Positions 1-7,679 of a stretch of DNA of 32,295 nucleotides are shown in pieces. The translations under genes were made by a program, and so were the position numbers. The DNA is from an uncultured delta proteobacterium (GTDB lineage Bacteria; Myxococcota_A; Polyangia; Polyangiales; Polyangiaceae): assembly GCA_903893335.1 (NCBI GenBank), contig CAITLX010000641.1, positions 1 to 32,295 of the forward strand, read 5' to 3'. Within the stretch, counting starts at the first letter, position 1. Each line of letters starts with the position of its first letter. The notes beneath the pieces were generated by a model. That model made no database searches. It saw only the letters and a program-made list of their open reading frames with translations, and was not told the origin of the DNA.

Positions 1-738
1 CCGCAGCGCGGCGACGACGTCGACGTCGCGCGCTCCGACGAGCCCGAGGTGCGCGCGCGCCTCGGGCGACGAGGGGCGGAGAAACGGGTTGGTCGCGAGC
101 TCGTCGGCGATGGTGCCGACCGTCGGCTCGCCGCGGGCGCGTGCCCCGCGCGCGGCGGCGATGCGCTCGCGCACCGCGGCGTTGCGGGGCTCGACGTGCG
201 CGGCGAACGCGAGGTTGGCGAGCGTGTACTCGTGGCCGCACAGGACGCGCGTCTTCGGCGCGAGCGCGGCGAAGGTGCCGAGCGAGGCGTGGAGCATCGC
301 GGGCGTCCCCTCGAAGAGGCGACCGCAGCCGCCGAGAAAGAGCGTGTCGCCCGAGAACACGACGTCTGCGACGCACCAGGCGACCGCGCCGAGCGTGTGG
401 CCGGGCACGTGCCGCGCGACGAAGCGCAGCCCCGCGATGGACACCTCGTCGCCATCGCCCACGCCGTCGGTCTGCGCCGCGAGGCGCCCCTTGTCCGAGT
501 CGTGGCCGAACACGCGCAGCCCGGGGCGCGCGGCGGCGAGCGCCTCGTTGCCCCCCGTGTGGTCGCCGTGGTGGTGCGTCGCGAGGACGCCGACGATGGC
601 GACCCCCGCGCGCGCCGCGGCCTCCTGCACCGGCAGCGCCTCCGACGGATCGACGACCACCGCCTCGCGCGCACCGGGCACCCGCACCAGGTACGCGTAG
701 TTGTCGGCCAGGCAAGCGACGGCTTTGACGTCGAGCAT
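1..738 (-). CDS. gloB: Hydroxyacylglutathione hydrolase / glyoxalase II-like metallo-beta-lactamase fold protein (3' end outside window)
   Basis: Reverse-strand translation from ATG at 738 gives MLDVKAVACLADNYAYLVRVPGAREAVVVDP...VLATHHHGDHTGGNEAL...VFSGDTLFLGGCGRLFEG...LCGHEYTLANLAFA, with the THHHGDHTGG metal-binding motif and glyoxalase II signature segments. Alternative in-frame ATG at 750. Not in the ORF track because it runs off the window edge. Confidence 0.92.
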   Translation of the reverse strand, partial: MLDVKAVACLADNYAYLVRVPGAREAVVVDPSEALPVQEAAARAGVAIVGVLATHHHGDHTGGNEALAAARPGLRVFGHDSDKGRLAAQTDGVGDGDEVSIAGLRFVARHVPGHTLGAVAWCVADVVFSGDTLFLGGCGRLFEGTPAMLHASLGTFAALAPKTRVLCGHEYTLANLAFAAHVEPRNAAVRERIAAARGARARGEPTVGTIADELATNPFLRPSSPEARAHLGLVGARDVDVVAALR

Positions 739-810
739 GGGCGCAAGCATGGGCCCACCGGGGGTCGTCGCGCCATCCCGAGGCCGACCGAGCCCGAACG
801 CCGCGCCGCC

Positions 811-840
811 TTGACACGGCCCCGACATCCGTTCGACGCT
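811..840 (+). promoter_or_regulatory. Candidate -35 element (exact TTGACA at 811-816) upstream of the SGNH lipoprotein gene; no clear -10
   Basis: Exact TTGACA about 57 bp before the ATG, with a good RBS (AGGGAGG, 857-863) at the start codon. The -10 region is not recognisable. Confidence 0.25.
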
Positions 841-872
841 TTCGGCTCCACGCAGTTAGGGAGGTCGTCCGC

Positions 873-1736
873 ATGATCCGTCGTTCCTTTGGCTTTGCCT
901 TCGTCGCCACCATCGCTCTCACCGCTTGCAGCAGCTCCGACAGCGCCGCGCCCGCAGGCGCCGCCGGCTCGGGTGGCACGGGCGGCACCGGAGGCGTCGA
1001 GCCGATCGGCTCGCTCGTCATCCTCGGCGACTCGATCTCCGACCGCGGCACCGAGGCCGACCAGACCCCGGTCGCCGAGCTCTGGTACAGCCTCGTCGAG
1101 CAGAACGACGACACCAAGTTCGCCGACTGGAAGGGCAAGGACCTCAAGACCCTCTACCCGAACATCAAGATCGTGCACGCGGCGAAGGGTGGCTCGGTCG
1201 GCACCGACCTCGTGAGCCAGGCCAAGGGCCTCCCCGCCTCGCTGCCCGGCCCCGTCTACGTCACCGTCACCATCGGCGGCAACGACGTGAAGGCGGCCTT
1301 CATCAACATCCTCCAGGCCAAGGACCAGGCCGACCGCGACGCGTTCAAAAAGGAGCTCGACGACACGTTCGACGAGCTCACCAAGGCCGGTCGCTTCGGC
1401 ACCGACGTGAAGGTTCGCATCATCGACGCGAACATCTACGACCCGTCCGACGGCACCGGCAACTTCGCCCAGGCGCACTGCCCCGCGCCGCTGAGCCTCT
1501 TCCCGCCGGACACGGCGACCGACCCGCTCATCAAGCCCTGGAACGACATCGTCTCGGCCGAGGTCGCGAAGTACGGCGTTCGCCCGACGGTCATCGACAT
1601 CCACGCGCTGTTCAAGGGCCACGGCGTCAACGCCGGCGCGGACGACTGGTTCGTCGGCGACTGCAACCACCCGAACCCCGCCGGCGACAGCGCGCTGCGC
1701 GACGCGTTCTGGGGCGCCATCACCAGCGCCCCCTGA
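873..1736 (+). CDS. SGNH/GDSL hydrolase family lipoprotein
   Basis: Signal peptide with lipobox (IALTAC), Gly-rich linker GSGGTGGTGG, SGNH block I GDSIS, block III GGND, block V DCNHPNPAGD; RBS AGGGAGG. Confidence 0.9.
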   Translation: MIRRSFGFAFVATIALTACSSSDSAAPAGAAGSGGTGGTGGVEPIGSLVILGDSISDRGTEADQTPVAELWYSLVEQNDDTKFADWKGKDLKTLYPNIKIVHAAKGGSVGTDLVSQAKGLPASLPGPVYVTVTIGGNDVKAAFINILQAKDQADRDAFKKELDDTFDELTKAGRFGTDVKVRIIDANIYDPSDGTGNFAQAHCPAPLSLFPPDTATDPLIKPWNDIVSAEVAKYGVRPTVIDIHALFKGHGVNAGADDWFVGDCNHPNPAGDSALRDAFWGAITSAP

Positions 1737-1757
1737 CCCAGCGACTCCTGTCTGCTC

Positions 1758-1803
1758 GAAGCGCGTCGCGCGTGGCCCCTCGGGGGCCGCGGCGGCGCGC
1801 TTC
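1758..1803. terminator. Long inverted repeat between convergent genes, likely bidirectional terminator
   Basis: GAAGCGCG (1758-1765) ... GGCCCC-TCG-GGGGCC ... CGCGCTTC (1796-1803): nested stem arms between convergent stop codons at 1736 and 1811. No U-tract. Confidence 0.6.
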
Positions 1804-1810
1804 GCGCATT

Positions 1811-2935
1811 TCAGCCGAGGATCTCGCGGTAGACCGCGACGTTCGCGCGCGCGAACGCCTCCCACGACAGCTCGGCCGCGCGCACCAGCCCGCGCGCGCG
1901 CATCCCCTCGGCGAGCCCCGGCTCGAAGGCCACGCGCGTCAGCGCGTGCGCGACGTCGTCGTCGCTCTCGGGGTCGACGTAGAGCGCGGCGTCGCCCGAC
2001 ACCTCGGGCATCGAGGAGCGGTTGGAGGTGACCACGGGGCACCCGCACGCGAGCGCCTCGCTCGGCGGGTTGCCGAAGCCCTCGTAGAGCGACGGGTGGC
2101 AGAGCGCGAGCGCGCCGTTGTAGAGCGCGACCAGATCGCCGAAGGGCACGCCCGACAGGAAGTGCACCCGGTCGGCGATGCCGAGCGAGGCCGCGAGCGG
2201 ACGCAGCGCGCGCTCGCCCGGGCCGAGTCGCTGCACGAGCGCGAGGTGGATGTCGGGGCGCTCGCGGTACGCGCGCGCGAACGCGCGCACCACCGTCGCG
2301 TGGTTCTTGTAGCCGGCGTACTGGCCGACGGTGAGCACGTAGCGCTCGGCGCCCGGCACCCAGCGCGCGCGCGCGGCGTCGACCCGGGCGCGGTCGTCGA
2401 GCACGCGGAAGTCGGTCGAGACGCCGAGCAGGGTCACGCGGGTGCGGCGCTCCGCGTCGAGGTCGAGCGTGCCGATCTCCTGCGCCGTGGCCTGGCTGAT
2501 GGCCGCGATGCGCGTCGCGTGGCGCAGCGTGCGCCGGATGCCGTGCTGGTAGAAGAGGCGCTCGACGTAGCCCCACGCGCCCGGCGCCTGCGCCCAGTCG
2601 GCGTGCTTCATCCACATCACGTCGCACAGCGTGACGACGGTCGGCATCGAGAGGCCCGTCGGCAAGATGTTGAAGGTCGCGTGGAAGAGCCCCACGCCGC
2701 GCAGATCGACCACCTGCGGCAGCCAGAACAGCGTGGCGGGCCCGTTGGCCTCCTGGCGCACGACCGTCTCGCGCACGTTCGACGCGCGCGACAGCGGCGC
2801 GGGCGCCTTGGGGTGGCGCAGCAGCAGGATCTCGCGCTCGGGCATGAGCCGCGGCACGTGATCGACCAGGGCCTGCACGAGGGGCGAGATGCCGCTCGGG
2901 CGCTCGCGGATGTAGCGGCAGTCGATGCACAGCAT
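1811..2935 (-). CDS. Glycosyltransferase family 4 (GT-B, group 1)
   Basis: GT4-like C-terminal core: YVLTVGQYAGYKNHATVVRAF..., HPSLYEGFGNPPSEALACGCPVVTSNRSSMPEVSGDAALYVDP. Confidence 0.93.
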   Translation of the reverse strand: MLCIDCRYIRERPSGISPLVQALVDHVPRLMPEREILLLRHPKAPAPLSRASNVRETVVRQEANGPATLFWLPQVVDLRGVGLFHATFNILPTGLSMPTVVTLCDVMWMKHADWAQAPGAWGYVERLFYQHGIRRTLRHATRIAAISQATAQEIGTLDLDAERRTRVTLLGVSTDFRVLDDRARVDAARARWVPGAERYVLTVGQYAGYKNHATVVRAFARAYRERPDIHLALVQRLGPGERALRPLAASLGIADRVHFLSGVPFGDLVALYNGALALCHPSLYEGFGNPPSEALACGCPVVTSNRSSMPEVSGDAALYVDPESDDDVAHALTRVAFEPGLAEGMRARGLVRAAELSWEAFARANVAVYREILG

Positions 2936-3037
2936 GGGGCTCGCCTCGGGGCCGGGCTTGTAGCACGGCGCTCGCTGGCGGCCGCGCCGACGCCACGATC
3001 TCGCTACGCCCGCGTCGGCGCGTTACGCTGCGCGGCC

Positions 3038-4582
3038 ATGGCGCAGGTCCCCGTCGACGAGAGCGTGGTCTCCGCGTGCCGCCGGCACGCGGCCGCCATC
3101 GCCGACGACGTGCAGACCTACGTCGACCGCCACACCACCGTGGGCGTCGAGCGCACGGTCGCGCGCGCGCTCGGCGCGCTCGGCGCCGACGACCAGGGCG
3201 CGCCGCTCGCGAACGTGCTGGTCGATCGCTACCAGGCGGCCGGTCTGCTCGGGCACGGCATCGCGCTGCCCCTCGGGCGCGCGCTCGTGCGCGGCGCCGC
3301 CTCGGTGCGCGAGGCGGCCGAGCGACTCGCGTACGGCCCCGACATCGACCTGCTCGGCCCCGGGCCCGCGCTCGGTGAGGTGCGCCGCTCGCTCGAGACC
3401 GCGACGGCCGCGGCGCTCGCCGCGATCGATGGCGCGCGCACCGACCGCGAGGCGCGCAAGGCCGCGCTGCCGCCGGCGCGCGAGCCTCTGCGCTACGTCA
3501 TCGTCGCGACGGGCAACATCTACGACGACGCGACGCAGACCAGGGCCGCGGCGTTCGCGGGCGCCGACATCGTCGCGGTCATCCGCGCCACCGCGCAGTC
3601 GCTGCTCGACTACGTGCCCGAGGGGCCGACGACCGAGGGCTTCGGCGGCACCTTCGCGACGCAGGAGAACTTCCGCATCATCCGGCGCGCCGCCGACGAG
3701 GCGAGCCGCGAGTACGGCCGGTACGTGCACCAGACCAACTACTCGTCGGGCCTGTGCATGGCCGAGATCGCGTGGATGGGCGCCGTCGAGCGGCTCGACA
3801 TGCTGCTCAACGACGCCATGTACGGCATCCTCTTTCGCGACATCAACATGTGCCGCACCTTCGTCGACCAGTACGTGTCGCGGCGCATCGTGGCGAGGGC
3901 GGGCATCGTCATCAACACGGGCGAGGACAACTACCTGACGACCGCCGACGCCGTGGAGAAGGCGCACACGGTGCTCGCCTCGCAGTTCATCAACGAGGCG
4001 CTCGCGCACCGCGCCGGCCTCGCCGACGCGCAGATCGGCCTCGGCCACGCCTACGAGATCGACCCGCGCATCGAGGACTCGTTCCTGCTCGAGATCGCGC
4101 AGGCGCAGCTCGTGCGCCAGGTCTTCGACCGCCACCCCATCAAGTGGATGCCGCCGACCAAGCACAAGACGGGCGACATCTTCCAGAGCCACGTGCAGGA
4201 CGCGCTGTTCAACCTCGTCGGCGTCACCACCCGCCAGTCGATCGAGCTGCTCGGCATGTTCAGCGAGGCCGTGCACAACCCGCTGCTGATGGACCGCTAC
4301 CTGTCGCTCAAGGCCGCCAACTACGTCTTCTCCGCCGCGCGCCACCTCGGCGAGGAGATCGAGTGGAGGCGCGGCGGTCGCGTCGAGCAGCGAGCGCGCC
4401 AGGTGCTCGGCGAGGCCCACGCGCTGCTCGGCGAGGTCGAGCGGCGCACCATCTGGGACGCCATCGAGCGCGGCGCGTTCGCCGACGTGAAGCGCACGCG
4501 CCACGGCGGCAAGGGCTACGCCGGCGTCGCCGCGCGCGAGCCCGGCTACTTGAACCCCCTGCTCGAAGCGCTCGAGGCCTGA
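3038..4582 (+). CDS. kamD: Lysine 5,6-aminomutase alpha subunit (adenosylcobalamin/PLP-dependent)
   Basis: In-frame ATG at 3038 inside a longer track ORF; protein MAQVPVDESVVSACRRHAAAIADDVQTYVDRHTTVGVERTVARALG...VIVATGNIYDDATQTRAAAFAGADIVAVIRATAQSLLDYVPEGPTTEGFGGTFATQENFRIIRRA... matches the KamD family; followed directly by kamE. Confidence 0.92.
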   Translation: MAQVPVDESVVSACRRHAAAIADDVQTYVDRHTTVGVERTVARALGALGADDQGAPLANVLVDRYQAAGLLGHGIALPLGRALVRGAASVREAAERLAYGPDIDLLGPGPALGEVRRSLETATAAALAAIDGARTDREARKAALPPAREPLRYVIVATGNIYDDATQTRAAAFAGADIVAVIRATAQSLLDYVPEGPTTEGFGGTFATQENFRIIRRAADEASREYGRYVHQTNYSSGLCMAEIAWMGAVERLDMLLNDAMYGILFRDINMCRTFVDQYVSRRIVARAGIVINTGEDNYLTTADAVEKAHTVLASQFINEALAHRAGLADAQIGLGHAYEIDPRIEDSFLLEIAQAQLVRQVFDRHPIKWMPPTKHKTGDIFQSHVQDALFNLVGVTTRQSIELLGMFSEAVHNPLLMDRYLSLKAANYVFSAARHLGEEIEWRRGGRVEQRARQVLGEAHALLGEVERRTIWDAIERGAFADVKRTRHGGKGYAGVAAREPGYLNPLLEALEA

Positions 4583-4586
4583 CCCC

Positions 4587-5330
4587 ATGCACCCGACCGA
4601 GCCCAAGCTGCTGCGCGCCTACGGCGATCGCGACGGCGACGGCATGGTGCAGCTCTCGTTCACCCTCCCGCTGCCCCCGTCGGCGCGCGCGCGCGAGGCC
4701 GCCCGCCGCTTCGCCGAGGCGCACGGCCTGCACGAGCCGCACGTCACGACGATGGAGGCCTGCGCCGAGGGCTTCACCTACTTCGTCGTCTACGGCCACT
4801 CGCGCCACAGCGTCGACGTCTCGCGCATCGAGGTGCCCGAGCTCAAGGAGCAGCCCCTCACGCGCGACGAGGTCGATCAGCGGATCAAGACGCGCCTCGG
4901 CCGCAAGATCGTGCTGGTCGGCGCGTGCACCGGCAGCGACGCGCACACCGTCGGCATCGACGCGATCCTCAACTACAAGGGGTACGCCGGCGACAAGGGG
5001 CTCGAGAGCTACAAGGGCTTCGAGGTCCACAACCTGGGCGCGCAGGTCGAGAACGCCGCGCTCGCCGCGCGCGCGCTCGCGCTGGGCGCCGACGCCGTGC
5101 TCGTCAGCCAGGTGGTGACGCAGCGCAACTGCCACAAGGAGAACGGCGCGGCGCTCGTCGAGCTGCTCACCCGCAAGGGGCAGCGCGACGGGCTCGTGCT
5201 GCTGTTCGGCGGGCCGCGCATCGACCACAAGCTCGCCCTCGAGCTCGGCTTCGACGCGGGCTTCGGGCCAGGGACCAAGCCGAGCGACGTCGCGAGCTTC
5301 CTCGTGCACCGCCTCTGCGGCGAGGCCTGA
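4587..5330 (+). CDS. kamE: Lysine 5,6-aminomutase beta subunit (B12-binding)
   Basis: B12-binding DxHxxG motif (GACTGSDAHTVG, His120) and Lys131 (NYKGYAGDKG) 11 residues later, the same spacing as cobalt-ligand His133 and PLP Lys144 of characterised KamE; 4 bp after kamD. Confidence 0.93.
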   Translation: MHPTEPKLLRAYGDRDGDGMVQLSFTLPLPPSARAREAARRFAEAHGLHEPHVTTMEACAEGFTYFVVYGHSRHSVDVSRIEVPELKEQPLTRDEVDQRIKTRLGRKIVLVGACTGSDAHTVGIDAILNYKGYAGDKGLESYKGFEVHNLGAQVENAALAARALALGADAVLVSQVVTQRNCHKENGAALVELLTRKGQRDGLVLLFGGPRIDHKLALELGFDAGFGPGTKPSDVASFLVHRLCGEA

Positions 5331-5331
5331 C

Positions 5332-5359
5332 GGCGCCCAGCGGCGAGCGGCGGGGCGCC
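5332..5359. terminator. Hairpin between convergent kamE and lipid kinase genes
   Basis: GGCGCCC (5332-5338) and GGGCGCC (5353-5359) form a 7-bp perfect inverted repeat filling the 36-bp convergent gap. No U-tract. Confidence 0.5.
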
Positions 5360-5366
5360 TCGCGCG

Positions 5367-6431
5367 TCAGCCGCGCGGCGGCGCGTAGAAGTCGACCAAC
5401 CGGATGGGCTCGGGCGACAGGCGCATGCGCACCTCGCGCCGCTTTCCCTGCGGGTCGCCGCCGATCTGGAACTCCGTCTCGGGGTCGAGGATCATCGTGA
5501 CGTCGTCGACGAGGTAGTCGAACACCACCTCGAGGTCGTCGTAGTCGCCCCGCCAGATCGAGCGGAAGTTGGCGAGAAACTGCAGCGAGCCGATCGTCGA
5601 GAGCCGCAGGCTCATCCGGTCGGGGCGCTCGTCGGCGTAGGGGAACGCGCGCAGGCCGAAGCCGTAGTACGGGATGGTCGAGCACGACGCGAGGCGCGCG
5701 CGCCCCTCGTAGATGACCTCTCCCTTGCGGATGGGCGCGCCGACGATGCTGCCGCGCTCGCCGATGCGGTACGCGTCGGAGCCCTCGTTGATGACGCGCA
5801 CGTGCGGCACGGGGCGAAAGAGGAACGACGGGATCGACCGCGTCGTCGCGGCGATGGCGTACGACACCGCCCCCGGCGCGATGCGCCGCAGGGGCCCGCG
5901 CGACAGCGCCTTCTTCACCGCGTTGTAGTCGCGCAGCACGACGGCATCGATGCCGAAGCCGCAGAACGGGGAGAGGAACCCCTCGGCCTCGACCAGGCGC
6001 ATGGGGCGCGACCCGGCGTCGGCCCGCAGGCGCTCGATGTCGGCGGCGAGTCCGCCGCGCTTGGCCTGGCTCGCGCCGACGACCCACGCCAGCGAGTTGC
6101 CCGTGCCGAGCCGGAGCAGGCCGAAGCGCGGGGGGCGCTTGCCCTGCCGCTGCGCCTCGTGCACGACGTCGCTCACCATCACGGTGAACGTGCCGTCGCC
6201 GCCGCCGGTGAGCACCGTGCCGTAGCCCCGCTCGACGATGGTGCGCGCGATGTGCCGCCCCTCCTCGATGCGACGCGAGACGAACAGGTCGCCGGCGTCG
6301 AGGATGCGGTCGAGGGTGTCGATGACCTCGTCGTTGACGCTCTTGGCGTTGCCGTTGACCACGACGGCGATGCGCTCGCTGGCGGGCGGGAGCGACGCCG
6401 GCGCCCGGGGGGTGGGGGGCGACATGGGCAC
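5367..6431 (-). CDS. Diacylglycerol/sphingosine kinase-family (YegS/DgkB-like) lipid kinase
   Basis: RIAVVVNGNAKSVNDEVIDTLD..., GGGDGTFTVMV (DAGK catalytic GGDGT motif), RLGTGNSLAWVVGA. Confidence 0.88.
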   Translation of the reverse strand: MPMSPPTPRAPASLPPASERIAVVVNGNAKSVNDEVIDTLDRILDAGDLFVSRRIEEGRHIARTIVERGYGTVLTGGGDGTFTVMVSDVVHEAQRQGKRPPRFGLLRLGTGNSLAWVVGASQAKRGGLAADIERLRADAGSRPMRLVEAEGFLSPFCGFGIDAVVLRDYNAVKKALSRGPLRRIAPGAVSYAIAATTRSIPSFLFRPVPHVRVINEGSDAYRIGERGSIVGAPIRKGEVIYEGRARLASCSTIPYYGFGLRAFPYADERPDRMSLRLSTIGSLQFLANFRSIWRGDYDDLEVVFDYLVDDVTMILDPETEFQIGGDPQGKRREVRMRLSPEPIRLVDFYAPPRG

Positions 6432-6577
6432 CGTCTATCATGGCGGGCGGGTGCGGCAGGACCCATAATGCTGGACGGAGGGGCCCATTCCTTGCTAAGG
6501 AGAGCGCAGAAAGCGCTTGACGCTTGGCCGAATCCGGGGGGCGGTCACCATCCCCGGAAGCCGCGCCTGGGGCAGAT

Positions 6578-7282
6578 ATGTCGATGAAGAAGAAGATTTC
6601 GAGCGGCAAGCGCGCGGTCGTCGCCGCTGCCGCCTCCGTCAAGGTGGCCGCCAGCGCCGTCGTCCCGGCCCGCGCCGGCAAGGCGTCGGCCAAGGGCGCC
6701 GCCGACAAGGCCGCTGCGGCTCAGCCCGCCGCCAAGCGCAAGCTGGGCCTGCGAGGCGCCGCCCCCTGGGCAGCCCGCCACGCCGCCAAGCACGCCGCCG
6801 AGGCGCGTGCCCGCGCCGCCGTCCCGCCCCCCCCCGGCAGCGCCCGGGCGACCATCCGCGTCCCGTCGGGCGCCGAGGAGATCAAGGCGAAGATCGGCGA
6901 GCTGCACAACGCGCTCGTGCAGATCCGCGGCCTGCGCAAGAACGTCGGCAAGGGCTTCTACGCCATCGGCGAGGTGCTCCGCGACGTGCAGGCGCGCAAG
7001 CTCTACGAGGCCAAGGGCTACGGGTCGTTCGAGGCCTTCCTCGAGCGCGAGATCGACCTCGGCAAGACGACGGCCCTCAAGCTCGTCCGCATCGTCTCGG
7101 TGTTCGTCAAGGACGCCGCGCAGGAGCACGGCATGGACCGCGTCATCGCCGCCCTCACCGCGCTCGAGACGGCCACCGAGTCGGCCTCGAAGCAGCAGTC
7201 GGGCATCACCATGCCGAGCGTCACCCCCTCGGCCCCGAAGATCCCGCTCCCGATCAAGCCGCCGCTGCGCAGCACGGGCTGA
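6578..7282 (+). CDS. Ala/Lys-rich basic N-terminal tail fused to a conserved helical domain; putative DNA-associated protein of unknown function
   Basis: N-terminus MSMKKKISSGKRAVVAAAASVKVAASAVVPARAGKASAKGAADKAAAAQPAAKRK; C-terminal GFYAIGEVLRDVQARKLYEAKGYGSFEAFLEREIDLGKTTALKLVRIVSVF. Start at 6578 or 6584 preferred over the track start 6524. Confidence 0.7.
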   Translation: MSMKKKISSGKRAVVAAAASVKVAASAVVPARAGKASAKGAADKAAAAQPAAKRKLGLRGAAPWAARHAAKHAAEARARAAVPPPPGSARATIRVPSGAEEIKAKIGELHNALVQIRGLRKNVGKGFYAIGEVLRDVQARKLYEAKGYGSFEAFLEREIDLGKTTALKLVRIVSVFVKDAAQEHGMDRVIAALTALETATESASKQQSGITMPSVTPSAPKIPLPIKPPLRSTG

Positions 7283-7289
7283 GCCTCGC

Positions 7290-7665
7290 GCACGCGGCGC
7301 GCGGTCGGGCTGCGTCCGGGGCCACAGCGAGTGCCCCGGGGGCGCGGTCGGGGTCCGCCCGGTCGACGAGGCGGCCCCGGATCGCGGTCGGGTCGCGTCC
7401 GGTCCCATCCGGTGACCCGGCGCGCCGCGGCCGCCTCGCGTCGAGCACCTCGAAGCGCTCCGGCGCCCCTGCGCAGGCTGGCGTCGAGGGGCTCGGAGCC
7501 CACCTGCGTCCGCGCGCCGGCCCGGTTCGAGCACCTCGGAGCCCACCGGCGCACCCGCGCCGCACCCCCCCGGGGGCCTCGAAGCGAAACGGCGTCCGCG
7601 GGCCGGACCTGCCCCTGGTCGCTCGAAGCGCGCCGGCGCACGCGCGCCGGGCCTCCCCGCGCGCG
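7290..7665. repeat. Degenerate tandem repeat array, about 43-bp period, filling a convergent intergenic region
   Basis: Core CTCGRAGCS occurs at 7449, 7492, 7535, 7578 and 7622 (spacing 43, 43, 43, 44); upstream part carries GCGGTCGGG at 7301, 7344 and 7384 (spacing 43, 40). Units are diverged but in phase. Confidence 0.75.
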
Positions 7666-7668
7666 GGG
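7655..7668. terminator. GC palindrome just downstream of the RlmI-like gene stop, possible terminator
   Basis: Perfect 14-bp palindrome CCCCGCGCGCGGGG; adjacent stem-loop CCGGCGC-ACGC-GCGCCGG at 7633-7650. Confidence 0.4.
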
Positions 7669-7679
7669 GCGCCGTCGGC

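Noticed and set aside
49-876. Plus-strand ORFs at the window start (49..876, 89..700, 141..728)
   Set aside because: Antisense to glyoxalase II, whose THHHGDHTGG motif is clear on the minus strand.
926-3037. First two-thirds of the 1218-aa plus-strand track ORF (926..4582)
   Set aside because: Out-of-frame read of the SGNH gene and antisense of the GT4 gene; Arg-rich translation typical of high-GC spurious frames. Only the part from 3038 (kamD) is real.
7290-7665. CRISPR array interpretation of the 43-bp repeats
   Set aside because: Whole unit is diverged with no near-identical repeats separated by unique spacers, and no cas genes nearby.
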